From positions 186,001 to 250,000 of the forward strand of contig NZ_SNWQ01000003.1 in assembly GCF_004361855.1 (NCBI RefSeq): a stretch of 64,000 nucleotides of DNA, in the 5' to 3' direction. This DNA comes from Kribbella caucasensis. Lineage in GTDB: Bacteria > Actinomycetota > Actinomycetes > Propionibacteriales > Kribbellaceae. This document shows positions 51,132 through 59,936 of this stretch, one piece after another; within the stretch, counting starts at the first letter, position 1, and each line of letters begins with the position of its first letter. The position numbers were made by a program, and so were the translations under genes. The notes beneath the pieces were generated by a model. That model had not been told where the DNA came from, did no database searches, and saw only the letters and a list, made by a program, of their open reading frames with translations.

Positions 51132-52538
51132 ATGTCGTTGCTGGTCAAGGGTGGGACCGTCGTCGGGCCGACCGGGACCCAGGTCGCCGATGTGCTCGTC
51201 GACGGGGAGAAGATCGTCGCGCTGTTCGACCCGGAGTACCGCCAGGTGGTCCAGGCCGACGAGGTGATCGATGCCACCGGCAAGTACGTGATCCCGGGTG
51301 GGATCGACGCGCACACGCATATGGAGCTGCCGTTCGGCGGGACCGCGGCGAGCGACACGTTCGAGACCGGGACCCGGGCCGCGGCCTGGGGTGGGACCAC
51401 CACGATCATCGACTTCGCGGTGCAGCGGACCGGTGAGGTGGTGCAGGACGGACTGGCCGCCTGGCACGCGAAGGCCGACGGCAACTGTCACATCGACTAC
51501 GCGTTCCACATGATCCTCGGCGGCGTCGACGCGGATGCGCTGAAGGCGATGGACCAGCTGGTCGTGGACGAGGGGATCACCAGCTTCAAGCTGTTCATGG
51601 CGTACCCCGGCGTCTTCTACTCCGACGACGGCCAGATCCTGCGGGCGATGCAGACCGCGCGGGAGAACGGCGCGATGATCATGATGCACGCGGAGAACGG
51701 CATCGCGATCGACGTCCTGGTGCAGCAGGCGCTCGCGCGGGGCGAGATGGACCCGATCTACCACGGGATCACCCGGCCGGCCGCGCTCGAGACGGAGGCG
51801 ACGAGCAGGGCGATCGCGCTGGCCGAGGTGGCGAAGGACTGCCCGCTCTACATCGTGCACCTGTCCGCGAGCGGGGCGCTCGAGGCCGTCGCCGCTGCCC
51901 GTGACGAGGGCCGGAACGTGTTCGCCGAGACCTGTCCGCAGTACCTCTATCTGACCCTGGAGGACCAGCTCGGCGCGCCCGGGTTCGAAGGCGCGAAGTG
52001 GGTCTGCTCGACCCCGCTGCGGACCAAACACGAACCGCATCAGCGCGACCTGTGGAAGGGGCTCCGGAGCAACGATCTCGCGATCGTCTCGACCGACCAC
52101 TGCCCGTTCTGCTTCAAGGATCAGAAGGACCTCGGCGTCGGCGACTTCTCCAAGATCCCGAACGGGATCGGCGGGGTCGAACACCGGGTGGACCTGGTCT
52201 ACCAAGGCGTCGTCGACGGGAAGATCTCGCTGGAGCGCTGGGTGGAGACGATCTCGACCACACCGGCCCGGATGTTCGGGCTGTACCCGCGCAAGGGCGT
52301 GATCCAGCCGGGTGCGGACGGCGACCTGGTCGTCTACGACCCGAACGGGACCACCCGGATCTCGGCCGAGACGCATCACATGAACATGGACTACTCGGCG
52401 TACGAGGGGTTCGAGATCGCCGGACACGTGGACACGGTGATCTCCCGCGGCGCCGTGATCGTGGCCGATGGCAACTACCATGGCCAGAAGGGGCATGGGA
52501 AGTACCTGCCCCGCGGCCTGTCGTCATACCTGGTCTGA
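51132..52538 (+). CDS. hydA: Dihydropyrimidinase (hydantoinase)
   Basis: A 468-residue cyclic amidohydrolase that opens dihydrouracil or hydantoin rings. Zinc ligands H61 and H63 lie in GGIDAHTHMELP, the carboxylated bridging lysine is K153 (SFKLFMAYPG), further His in MMHAENG and YIVHLSASGALE, and Asp in STDHCPF. CCAAGGA lies before ATG 51132. It forms a cluster with the upstream carbamoyl-hydrolase and the downstream F420-type oxidoreductase. Confidence 0.93.
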   Translation: MSLLVKGGTVVGPTGTQVADVLVDGEKIVALFDPEYRQVVQADEVIDATGKYVIPGGIDAHTHMELPFGGTAASDTFETGTRAAAWGGTTTIIDFAVQRTGEVVQDGLAAWHAKADGNCHIDYAFHMILGGVDADALKAMDQLVVDEGITSFKLFMAYPGVFYSDDGQILRAMQTARENGAMIMMHAENGIAIDVLVQQALARGEMDPIYHGITRPAALETEATSRAIALAEVAKDCPLYIVHLSASGALEAVAAARDEGRNVFAETCPQYLYLTLEDQLGAPGFEGAKWVCSTPLRTKHEPHQRDLWKGLRSNDLAIVSTDHCPFCFKDQKDLGVGDFSKIPNGIGGVEHRVDLVYQGVVDGKISLERWVETISTTPARMFGLYPRKGVIQPGADGDLVVYDPNGTTRISAETHHMNMDYSAYEGFEIAGHVDTVISRGAVIVADGNYHGQKGHGKYLPRGLSSYLV

Positions 52539-52550
52539 AGGGGGAAGCCG

Positions 52551-53543
52551 GTGGATTTCGGAGTGGTGTTCCAGTGTGATCCGCCCGCCCGGGCGGTGGT
52601 GGAGCTCGCGCGCAAGGCCGAGGAGGCCGGCTTCTCCTACGTGTGGACGTTCGACTCGCACCTGCTCTGGCAGGAGCCGTTCGTGATCTACCCGCAGATC
52701 CTGGCGGCGACCGAACGGGTGATCGTCGGGCCGATGGTGACGAATCCCGGCACCCGCGACTGGACCGTGATCGCGTCCCAGTTCGCCACCCTGAACGAGA
52801 TGTTCGGGAACCGGACGATCTGCGGTATCGGCCGCGGCGACTCGGCGCTGCGCACGCTCGGCGCGAAGCCGGGGACGATCGACGAGCTGAAGCAGTGCGT
52901 CGACGTGGTCCGCGGCCTGGCGCGTGGCGAGACCGTTTCGTACCGCGGCCGGGAGCTGAAGTTCGCCTGGGTGGACGATGGCGCGCTCGACGTCTGGGTC
53001 GCGGCGTACGGCCCGAAGGCGCTGGCCGCGACCGGCGAGGTGGGCGACGGGTACATCCTCCAGCTCGCCGACCCCGACATCGCCGCCTGGATGATCGCCG
53101 CGGTACGCCGCTCCGCCGAGCAGGCGGGTCGTGATCCGGAGGCGATCAAGTTCTGCGTCGCGGCCCCGGCGTACGTCGGAGACGACCTCGCCCACCAACG
53201 GGATCAGACCCGGTGGTTCGGCGGGATGGTGGGCAACCACGTCGCCGACATCGTCGCGCGGTACGGCGAATCGGGCACCGTCCCGGCGGCGCTGACCGAC
53301 TACATCAAGGGCCGCGAAGGCTACGACTACGCCGAACACGGCCGCGCCGGCAACGTCCACACCACCTTCGTCCCCGACGAGGTGGTCGACCGCTTCTGCA
53401 TCCTCGGCCCGGTCGAAAACCACCTCACCCGCCTGAAAGAACTCCAGGAACTAGGCGTGGACCAGTTCGCCCTCTACCTCCAACACGACGCCAAAGAAGA
53501 GACCCTAGCGGCGTACGGCAGCGACATCATCCCGGTCTTCTGA
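52551..53543 (+). CDS. LLM-class F420-dependent oxidoreductase of the hydantoinase-associated (TIGR03842) type
   Basis: A 330-residue TIM-barrel flavin/F420 oxidoreductase. It begins MDFGVVFQCDPPARAVVELA, then EEAGFSYVWTFDSHLLWQEP, with AATERVIVGPMVTNPGTRDW and TICGIGRGDSALRTLG typical of the hydantoinase-associated subfamily. Starting at GTG 52551, 12 nt after hydA, it is co-transcribed. It may supply or remove hydrogens of the pyrimidine ring using F420; this is by association. Confidence 0.85.
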   Translation: MDFGVVFQCDPPARAVVELARKAEEAGFSYVWTFDSHLLWQEPFVIYPQILAATERVIVGPMVTNPGTRDWTVIASQFATLNEMFGNRTICGIGRGDSALRTLGAKPGTIDELKQCVDVVRGLARGETVSYRGRELKFAWVDDGALDVWVAAYGPKALAATGEVGDGYILQLADPDIAAWMIAAVRRSAEQAGRDPEAIKFCVAAPAYVGDDLAHQRDQTRWFGGMVGNHVADIVARYGESGTVPAALTDYIKGREGYDYAEHGRAGNVHTTFVPDEVVDRFCILGPVENHLTRLKELQELGVDQFALYLQHDAKEETLAAYGSDIIPVF

Positions 53544-53600
53544 CGAGACCAAGCGGTTTGCAGGGCAGCCGTCGCCGCTCCGCGGACATGACAAATAGGT

Positions 53601-53606
53601 TATACT
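53601..53606 (+). promoter_or_regulatory. -10 box for the toxin-antitoxin operon
   Basis: TATACT ends 7 nt before the toxin GTG at 53614, the spacing of a leaderless actinobacterial transcript. The upstream sequence ACAAATAGGT is AT-rich against a GC-rich background. The antitoxin probably binds here. Confidence 0.5.
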
Positions 53607-53613
53607 CCGAGAG

Positions 53614-53982
53614 GTGACCTGGGAGATCAGACTTCATCCGGAGGTCGAAGCGTGGTACCTGGCTATTTTCGAGACCGAGCCTGAGACAGGCGACCTCATC
53701 GAGGATGCGATCGATCAACTGGTTCACGAAGGCCCGACGGCTGGGCGGCCGCTGGTCGACCGGGTCAAGGGAAGCCGATTCCAGAACATGAAGGAGCTCC
53801 GGCCGCCGTCTTCGGGGAAGAGCGAAATTCGGATGCTGTTCGCTTTCGACCCGGCTCGGGAAGCCATCATGTTGGTGGCCGGCGACAAGTCGGGCCGTTG
53901 GGAGAGCTGGTACCGGACGGCTATACCGTTGGCGGACGAGCGATTCACCGAACACCTGATCGCGCTGAAGGAGGAGGGGTGA
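53614..53982 (+). CDS. HigB/RelE-like type II toxin (phage-derived Gp49 type)
   Basis: A 122-residue RelE-fold toxin. It begins MTWEIRLHPEVEAWYLAIFE, then LIEDAIDQLVHEGPTAGRPL, DRVKGSRFQNMKELRPPSSG and SEIRMLFAFDPAREAIML, ending with a Lys/Trp-rich tail (GDKSGRWESWYRTAI). It matches DUF891/HigB-like mRNA interferases. It comes first in the operon, as HigB does, with the antitoxin 2 nt downstream. GTG start, probable leaderless mRNA. Confidence 0.85.
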   Translation: MTWEIRLHPEVEAWYLAIFETEPETGDLIEDAIDQLVHEGPTAGRPLVDRVKGSRFQNMKELRPPSSGKSEIRMLFAFDPAREAIMLVAGDKSGRWESWYRTAIPLADERFTEHLIALKEEG

Positions 53983-53984
53983 CG

Positions 53985-54314
53985 ATGAGCGACTACGCGA
54001 ACTGGAATGACGTCAAGGCGCGGGCGCGGGCGGTCGACTCCCGGACTGATGCTGAGCGGGCGGCGGGGCAGCAGGCGGCGCGCGAGCGACGCGAGGCCTA
54101 TGTTCGTGGACATCAGCTCGCGGAGATGCGCAAGGCCGCTGGAGTCACTCAGGCCGGACTCGCGGAACTGCTGGGCGTATCCCAGTCGCGGATCTCGAAG
54201 ATCGAGAGCGGCGAGATCTCTGGCATCGAGGTCATCCGTGCGTATGTCACGGCGCTCGGCGGCACGGTCGACCTGGTGGCGACTTTGGGCGACCGAACCT
54301 GGAAGGTCGCCTAG
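53985..54314 (+). CDS. XRE-type antitoxin (HigA-like)
   Basis: A 109-residue antitoxin. A helical N-terminus (YANWNDVKARARAVDSRTDA) precedes an XRE helix-turn-helix: YVRGHQLAEMRKAAGVTQAG, LAELLGVSQSRISKIESGEI. AAGGAGGAGG lies upstream of ATG 53985. It should bind the upstream toxin and repress the 53601 promoter. The toxin-first order is the HigBA arrangement. Confidence 0.86.
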   Translation: MSDYANWNDVKARARAVDSRTDAERAAGQQAARERREAYVRGHQLAEMRKAAGVTQAGLAELLGVSQSRISKIESGEISGIEVIRAYVTALGGTVDLVATLGDRTWKVA

Positions 54315-54359
54315 CAGGAGCTGAGACCGCCATCGGCCCTCGGCTCGCTGGAGTGACTC

Positions 54360-55409
54360 CTAGGCGTCGGAGAGGCGGGCGATGGTGGCGCTGGCTCGGC
54401 GGACTATGGGGACGGGGCCTTCGGGGAGGACGTCGCCGATGAAGGTGTAGTGCTTGAGGATGTCGGGGTCTACGCCGCCGGGGCGGTGTGGGCTGTGGTC
54501 GCGGACCCAGTCGATGATGTCGCCCCATCCGGGGGCCGCCAGGGACCCACCGAAGTGCTGGACCGACAGGCCGGCGCACAGGTTCCCGAAGGCGAGGCGG
54601 TGGGCGAGCGGCCAGCCGCGCAGTGTGCCGAGGACGAGGGACGCCAGGAAGACGTCGCCCGCGCCAGTCGGGTCGTAGGACCGGACCGGGAGGGCGGGGA
54701 CCTCTTCCTCCTCGCCGGTGGTGGAGTCGATCGCCAGTACACCGTCCGAGCCGTTCGTCACCACCGCGAGCGGGACGTGTTCGGCGAGTTTGTGCAGGGC
54801 GGCCTTGGGGGTGTCGGTCCGGGTGTACGCCATCGCCTCGGTCGCGTTCGGGGTGAACGCGTGGAAGCCGTCCAGTACGTCGAGCACGGTGGGCGACCAG
54901 TGCTCGGTGGGATCCCAGCCGACGTCGCCGAACAGCAAGGCGCCGGAGTCCCGTACTTCGGTCGTCCAGTGCGGGAGTTCATCGGCGACCGGGACGATCG
55001 CGGACCGGGTCCGCAGGCCCGGGCCGACCAGTTTGCTCGGGTCCCCCGGGGCCTCGTGCGCGTGGGTGACCATCGCGCGGTCGCGGTCGATCGTCATCGA
55101 CACGGTGACGGGGGAGTGCCAGTGGCCGATCCGGCGGGAGTGGGACAGGTCGACCTTCTCCTGGTCTGCGAGCGTGCGCCAGCAGAAGTCGGCGTACACG
55201 TCGTCGCCGAAGACGGCCGCGAGCCCGCTGCGCAGGCCGAGCCGGCTGGCCGCGATCGCGAAGTTGGCGACCCCGCCCGGGCAGGACCCCATGCCCTCGG
55301 CAAAGATCTCGGTCCCGGTGGCCGGGGCGGACTCCAGACCGGTGAGCACGATGTCAAGGAACACAGTGCCCTGGACGAACACGTCGTAGGGTTCGGCCTC
55401 GTCCGTCAT
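54360..55409 (-). CDS. PfkB-family carbohydrate kinase
   Basis: A 349-residue ribokinase-type kinase. It starts MTDEAEPYDVFVQGTVFLDI, has the substrate-binding signature GGVANFAIAASRLGLRSGLA, and the C-terminal PfkB motif DPTGAGDVFLASLVLG with the catalytic Asp. A region near FTPNATEAMAYTRTD is typical. Substrate (sugar or nucleoside) not predictable. It is divergent from the 55513 gene. Confidence 0.86.
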   Translation of the reverse strand: MTDEAEPYDVFVQGTVFLDIVLTGLESAPATGTEIFAEGMGSCPGGVANFAIAASRLGLRSGLAAVFGDDVYADFCWRTLADQEKVDLSHSRRIGHWHSPVTVSMTIDRDRAMVTHAHEAPGDPSKLVGPGLRTRSAIVPVADELPHWTTEVRDSGALLFGDVGWDPTEHWSPTVLDVLDGFHAFTPNATEAMAYTRTDTPKAALHKLAEHVPLAVVTNGSDGVLAIDSTTGEEEEVPALPVRSYDPTGAGDVFLASLVLGTLRGWPLAHRLAFGNLCAGLSVQHFGGSLAAPGWGDIIDWVRDHSPHRPGGVDPDILKHYTFIGDVLPEGPVPIVRRASATIARLSDA

Positions 55410-55512
55410 CGGTACTGCCCCCCATGTCGCTGGTACGTGGTCTGCTGTCCTTCGTAACATCATCGTCCGGTCATCACCAGGGATTTGGGAGGAAGCGAAT
55501 GTCCGCTGGGGT

Positions 55513-55899
55513 GTGTTCGTGATTCCGACCTGGATCTCGGTGGTCGGTGTGGTCGTCACCGTACTGAGCCCGTTCCTCGCCCTCGGCGGAGTCGCCCTGG
55601 GGGCGTACCTGACCCGGAAATCCGACCGTGAGCTGGACGTTTGGCGGCATCGGGAGGAGACGATGCGGATGGTCCGCTGGGCGGTGGAGCAGATTCTGGA
55701 GGGCACCGACGCGGGCACGGACGCCGGTGTCGTCACGCTCCGCTCATTGATGCGGTCGGAGCTGTTACAGCCGGAGGACTACGACTTGGTCGCCGCGCTG
55801 ACGGCCGCTGTTGCGATCGACCGGGTGGGGCAGGCCGCGTACGCTGAACTTGCGGACGAAGACATCGAGGTTGTCGAGGGAGAGGGCACCGATGGCTGA
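55513..55899 (+). CDS. Membrane-anchored hypothetical protein (128 aa)
   Basis: A 128-residue protein with one N-terminal membrane helix (WISVVGVVVTVLSPFLALGG, continuing to VALGAYLTRK) and an acidic cytoplasmic domain with a Glu/Asp-rich tail. It overlaps the next small gene by 8 nt. I do not recognise a family. It lies divergently from pfkB and upstream of the FtsEX region. Confidence 0.55.
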   Translation: MFVIPTWISVVGVVVTVLSPFLALGGVALGAYLTRKSDRELDVWRHREETMRMVRWAVEQILEGTDAGTDAGVVTLRSLMRSELLQPEDYDLVAALTAAVAIDRVGQAAYAELADEDIEVVEGEGTDG

Positions 55900-56056
55900 G
55901 AAGAAGACCGTGAAGGTCTCCCGGCAGGCGGTCGAGCTGGCCCGGCTGCACGTCGAAGCAGCCCGCCGCGCAGGCCGCAAGCCCGAACCAGGTGTCGCCC
56001 GGATCGCCGACGCCCGCCCCGACAACGGCAACGGCCCGGCTCCAGCCCCCGCCTGA
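55892..56056 (+). CDS. Small hypothetical protein (54 aa)
   Basis: A 54-residue protein: basic helix VKVSRQAVELARLHVEAARR then a Pro/Ala-rich tail. ATG 55892 overlaps the 3' end of the preceding gene by 8 nt, so it is probably co-translated. It is followed by a 192-nt gap before ftsE, where I see only a possible -10 box TAGACT (56158-56163). Confidence 0.5.
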   Translation: MAEKKTVKVSRQAVELARLHVEAARRAGRKPEPGVARIADARPDNGNGPAPAPA

Positions 56057-56248
56057 CCAGTACGCCGCGGCGCCGGGTTCCCGCAGTACGGCGTACGGTG
56101 GGTTCACCGGGTATCGGACGGGCGGCGGGCCTGTCTGGAGGACGGGCCATGAACGCCTAGACTGATCGGCGGCCGCTTCGGTGGCGTACGGTGCCCTGGT
56201 GGTTACCGCTGCGTCGCCCCCTGTTCCCGACCACGGCCGGAATGTCCC

Positions 56249-56938
56249 GTGATCCGCTTCGAGAATGTATCCAAGACGTTCGAGGGTCAGTCCAAGGCTG
56301 CCCTGCTGAACGTGAACGTCGAGATCGAGAAGGGCGAGTTCGTCTTCCTGGTCGGTACCTCCGGGTCCGGCAAGTCGACGTTCCTTCGTCTGGTCCTGCG
56401 CGAGCACCGGACCTCCAAGGGCCACATCATGGTCGCCGGCAAGGACCTGAACCGGCTGGCCAGCTGGCGGATCCCGCAGATGCGCCGGCAGATCGGCACC
56501 GTGTTCCAGGACTTCCGGCTGCTGCCGAACAAGACCGTCGCGGAGAACGTGGCGTTCGCGCTGCAGGTGATCGGCAAGCCGCGCGCGCACATCCGCAAGA
56601 CGGTCCCCGAGGTGCTCGAGCTGGTCGGTCTGGACGGCAAGGAGGACCGGCTTCCGGACGAGCTGTCCGGCGGTGAGCAGCAGCGGGTCGCGATCGCACG
56701 CGCGTTCGTGAACCGGCCGATGATCCTGATCGCCGACGAGCCGACCGGAAACCTGGACCCGGGTACGTCGGTCGGCATCATGAAGCTGCTGGACCGGATC
56801 AACCGCACCGGCACCACCGTGGTGATGGCGACCCACGACGTGTCCATCGTCGACCAGATGCGCAAGCGCGTGATCGAGCTGGAGAACGGTCATGTCGTCC
56901 GCGACGAGTCGCGCGGCGTCTACGGCTACCAGCACTGA
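56249..56938 (+). CDS. ftsE: Cell division ATP-binding protein FtsE
   Basis: A 229-residue ABC-type ATPase that partners FtsX at the division septum. Walker A GTSGSGKS is at 36-43, the Q-loop is in [11 protein letters not shown], the signature is LSGGEQQR and Walker B is [13 protein letters not shown]. It starts at GTG 56249, 18 nt before ftsX. FtsEX drives activity of a periplasmic peptidoglycan hydrolase; the M23 gene at 57926 is the likely client. Confidence 0.95.
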   Translation: MIRFENVSKTFEGQSKAALLNVNVEIEKGEFVFLVGTSGSGKSTFLRLVLREHRTSKGHIMVAGKDLNRLASWRIPQMRRQIGTVFQDFRLLPNKTVAENVAFALQVIGKPRAHIRKTVPEVLELVGLDGKEDRLPDELSGGEQQRVAIARAFVNRPMILIADEPTGNLDPGTSVGIMKLLDRINRTGTTVVMATHDVSIVDQMRKRVIELENGHVVRDESRGVYGYQH

Positions 56939-56956
56939 GACAGGGATTACTGACTG

Positions 56957-57868
56957 ATGCGCTTGAACTACATCCTCTCCGACCTCGGGATCGGCCTGAA
57001 GCGGAACCTGTCGATGACGATCGCGGTCGTCGTCACCATCTGGGTTTCGTTGTCGCTGTTCGGCAGCGCGCTGCTCGCCCGCGAGCAGGTCGAGCTGATG
57101 AAGGGCAACTGGTACGACAAGATCCAGATCTCGATCTTCCTCTGCACCAAGGACTCCGGCGGCCGCGGCTGCTCCGGCGCCGAGGTGAGCCAGGAGCAGA
57201 AGAACCGGATCCGGCAGGTGATCGAGTCGAGCCCGGACACGGCGCCGGACGGCGTCTTCGGGGAGTCGAAGAAGGAAGCGTTCGACCAGTTCAAGAAGCT
57301 GTACAAGGACTCGCCGATCGTCAGCACGGTCACCGAGGACCAGATGCAGGAGTCGTTCCGGGTCAAGCTGAAGGATCCACAGCGCTACCAGAATCTGGTC
57401 AGCGCGGTGGCCGGACTTCCCGGCGTCGATACCGTGCAGGACCTCCGGCAGTACCTGGATCCGCTCTTCAAGGCGCTGAACGGTTTGCAAGTCGGTGCGC
57501 TGGTGGCCGCCGGGTTGCTGCTGGTCGCCGCGCTGATGCAGATCTCGAACACGATCCGCTTGGCGGCGTACGCCCGAAGACGCGAGATAGGCATCATGCG
57601 GCTGGTCGGCGCGTCGAACTTCTACATCCAGCTGCCATTCCTGCTGGAAGCGGTGCTGGCCGCGCTGATCGGCGCGCTGCTGGCCTGCGGCACCCTCTGG
57701 GTCGGCGTGTACTTCGTCGTCATGCAGCGCGCGCAGGAGACGTTCCGGGTCTGGCAGTGGGTCGGCGCGACCGAAACCTTCCGGGCGACGGTCATCATGG
57801 TGGTCGTCGGACTGATCCTCGCGGTGGTCCCGACATTCCTGACGACGCGGAAATACCTCAAAGTCTGA
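56957..57868 (+). CDS. ftsX: Cell division protein FtsX
   Basis: A 303-residue membrane protein with the FtsX layout: one N-terminal helix after MRLNYILSDLGIGLKRNLSM (MTIAVVVTIWVSLSLFGSAL), a large extracytoplasmic loop with a Cys pair (FLCTKDSGGRGCSG), then three C-terminal helices (VGALVAAGLLLVAALMQISN, VLAALIGALLACGTLWVGVY, TVIMVVVGLILAVVPTFL). It forms the ATPase-driven switch with FtsE. Its loop should bind the M23 protein. Confidence 0.95.
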   Translation: MRLNYILSDLGIGLKRNLSMTIAVVVTIWVSLSLFGSALLAREQVELMKGNWYDKIQISIFLCTKDSGGRGCSGAEVSQEQKNRIRQVIESSPDTAPDGVFGESKKEAFDQFKKLYKDSPIVSTVTEDQMQESFRVKLKDPQRYQNLVSAVAGLPGVDTVQDLRQYLDPLFKALNGLQVGALVAAGLLLVAALMQISNTIRLAAYARRREIGIMRLVGASNFYIQLPFLLEAVLAALIGALLACGTLWVGVYFVVMQRAQETFRVWQWVGATETFRATVIMVVVGLILAVVPTFLTTRKYLKV

Positions 57869-57925
57869 CCTGGGTGACCTATCGTGCAGTAGCACGACAA
57901 CTAAACCCAGAGCAAGGGGTCGACT

Positions 57926-59356
57926 GTGGTTTCGCCCTTCCCCGGTGCGGACCCGCGTGAGCGGGCGAGCATCAAGCGAGACGACAGCATCGGCGCCACC
58001 GCCACATCGAGCGGACGGTCACGCACGAGACCGCCCGCTCGGCAGACGATTGTCGCCGCTTGCTGCGTTGTCCTGTCCCTGACCGCCGGAGCCCTGGCGG
58101 TGGTGCCGTCTGCCCAGGCGGACCCACCGGATCCCCAGGTGCAGAAAAAGCAGCTCGATTCGCAGATCAAGCAGTCCAAGGCCGATCTGCACGAGTCCTA
58201 CGACCAGCTGGCCAAATCCGTGGCCGCCTACGCCACCGCGGAGACGCAGTACAAGGCTGTCCAGGCCAAGTACGCCGCCGCGCAGGGCAGGCTGGCCGCC
58301 GCGAAGGCCGCCGATGTGGTTGCCGCGAGCAAGTTGAAGGCGGCCGAGCAGGCTCTGTCGACGGCCCAGGCCGACGTGGCCGAAGGCGAGCAGCAGATCG
58401 CCGAGAAGCAGGCGCTCGCGGGCCGCGCGGTCCGGTCGGCGTACCAGCAGCAGAACAGCCTGGTCGGGCTGACGATCGTACTGCGCGGCGCCTCGCCGGC
58501 CGACGTGGCGACCGGGATGCAGGTGCAGCGCAACGTCTTCGGCATCCAGGGCAACGCGATCACCAACCTGAACAACGCGCAGGCGCAGCTCGCGAACCGG
58601 CGGGCCAAACTGGCCGCGGCGGAGCGGATCGTCGCCGAGCAACGGGCCGAGGCGGCCCGAACGGTCCAGGAGGTCACCAAGCTGACCCAGCAAGTGGCCG
58701 CGGACAAGGCCGAGGCGGCGAAGGTGGCCGCCGCGCGGATGGTCGCATATAAGGCGGCCGAGAAGGAGAAGAACTCCGAGCTGGCGCACTATCAGTCCCT
58801 GGTCGCCGAGCGGAACCGGGTGCAGCAGATCCTGGTCGCCCGGGCCCTGGCCGAGAAGGCCGCCGCCGCCCGGCGCAAGGCCGCCGCGGAAGCCGCCGAG
58901 CGGGCGAAGGCGAAGAGGGAGAAGCGGCCGCCGCGGAAGATCCCGGACCCGCCGGGCAACGACGGTGGCCTGATCTGGCCGATCAGGACCTACATCACGT
59001 CGCCGTACGGGATGCGGTTCCACCCGATCCTGCACTACTGGAAGCTGCACGACGGCACGGACTTCGGCGGCGGCTGCGGTACGCCGATCCGCGCGGCCGC
59101 GAGCGGTGTCGTCACGGACCGCTACTACAACGGCGGTTACGGCAACCGGGTTTTCATCTCACACGGGGTGATCGACGGGTCGTCCCTCACGACGGTCTAC
59201 AACCACCTGTCCCGGTACAAGGCCCGGGTCGGCCAGCGCGTCTCGAAGGGCCAGATCATCGGGTACGTCGGCACCACCGGCTACTCGACCGGCTGCCACC
59301 TGCACTTCATGGTCTACCAGGACGGCCGCGTGGTTAACCCAATGAAGTGGTTGTAG
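57926..59356 (+). CDS. Secreted coiled-coil M23 (LytM) peptidoglycan endopeptidase
   Basis: A 476-residue EnvC-like hydrolase. A signal/anchor region at about 40-68 (TIVAACCVVLSLTAGALAVV, ending SAQA) precedes a long Ala/Lys/Glu/Gln coiled coil (about 70-340), then a basic Pro linker (KREKRPPRKIPDPPGNDGG) and an M23 domain (355-476) with zinc ligands in KLHDGTDFGGG and CHLHFMVYQDG. Directly after ftsEX it is the probable activator-controlled enzyme, as EnvC/PcsB are elsewhere. Start GTG 57926. Confidence 0.9.
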   Translation: MVSPFPGADPRERASIKRDDSIGATATSSGRSRTRPPARQTIVAACCVVLSLTAGALAVVPSAQADPPDPQVQKKQLDSQIKQSKADLHESYDQLAKSVAAYATAETQYKAVQAKYAAAQGRLAAAKAADVVAASKLKAAEQALSTAQADVAEGEQQIAEKQALAGRAVRSAYQQQNSLVGLTIVLRGASPADVATGMQVQRNVFGIQGNAITNLNNAQAQLANRRAKLAAAERIVAEQRAEAARTVQEVTKLTQQVAADKAEAAKVAAARMVAYKAAEKEKNSELAHYQSLVAERNRVQQILVARALAEKAAAARRKAAAEAAERAKAKREKRPPRKIPDPPGNDGGLIWPIRTYITSPYGMRFHPILHYWKLHDGTDFGGGCGTPIRAAASGVVTDRYYNGGYGNRVFISHGVIDGSSLTTVYNHLSRYKARVGQRVSKGQIIGYVGTTGYSTGCHLHFMVYQDGRVVNPMKWL

Positions 59357-59377
59357 CTGATCTGGGATACTGGTCGG

Positions 59378-59854
59378 ATGGTGAAACAGACCGGCCACAA
59401 GCCGATCGCGCAGAACCGGAAGGCGCGACACGACTACCACATCGACGACGTGGTGGAGGCCGGACTCGTGCTGACCGGGACCGAGGTGAAGTCCCTGCGG
59501 CTGGGCCGGGCCTCCCTCGTCGACGCGTTCGCGTCGGTGCGGGGCAACGAGCTCTGGCTGCAGAACATGCACATCCCGGAGTACACCCACGGCACCTGGA
59601 CCAACCACGAGCCGCGACGTACCCGCAAGCTGCTGCTGCACCGCGACGAGATGCAGAAGCTGATCAAGGCGATCGAGCAGCAGGGCGTCACGCTGGTGCC
59701 GCTGTCGCTGTACTTCAAGGACGGCTACGTGAAGGTCGAGCTGGCCACCGCGCGCGGTAAGAAGGACTACGACAAGCGGCACGCCCTGGCCGAACGGCAG
59801 GCCAGCCGCGAGGCACAGCGCGCCCTCTCCGACCGCGGCCGCCCCCGCCGCTGA
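59378..59854 (+). CDS. smpB: SsrA-binding protein SmpB
   Basis: A 158-residue SmpB. Signature motifs [40 protein letters not shown], and C-terminal [17 protein letters not shown] are present. It delivers tmRNA to stalled ribosomes; the ssrA gene lies 750 nt downstream. GATACT ends 6 nt before the ATG at 59378, so it may be leaderless from an internal promoter. Confidence 0.96.
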   Translation: MVKQTGHKPIAQNRKARHDYHIDDVVEAGLVLTGTEVKSLRLGRASLVDAFASVRGNELWLQNMHIPEYTHGTWTNHEPRRTRKLLLHRDEMQKLIKAIEQQGVTLVPLSLYFKDGYVKVELATARGKKDYDKRHALAERQASREAQRALSDRGRPRR

Positions 59855-59936
59855 CGGTTTTCACTGGGGTCGGCTCAGGGGTGGCTCCGGGCGGCTCCCG
59901 ATGGGTTGGGCGGCGAGTGCGGCGCACAGTGGATGT

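Noticed and set aside
50115..52496. A 793-codon open frame on the minus strand opposite the nitrilase and hydantoinase genes
   Set aside because: It is a codon-bias shadow in high-GC DNA: Arg/Asp/Val-rich without domains, and the plus strand has clear enzymes.
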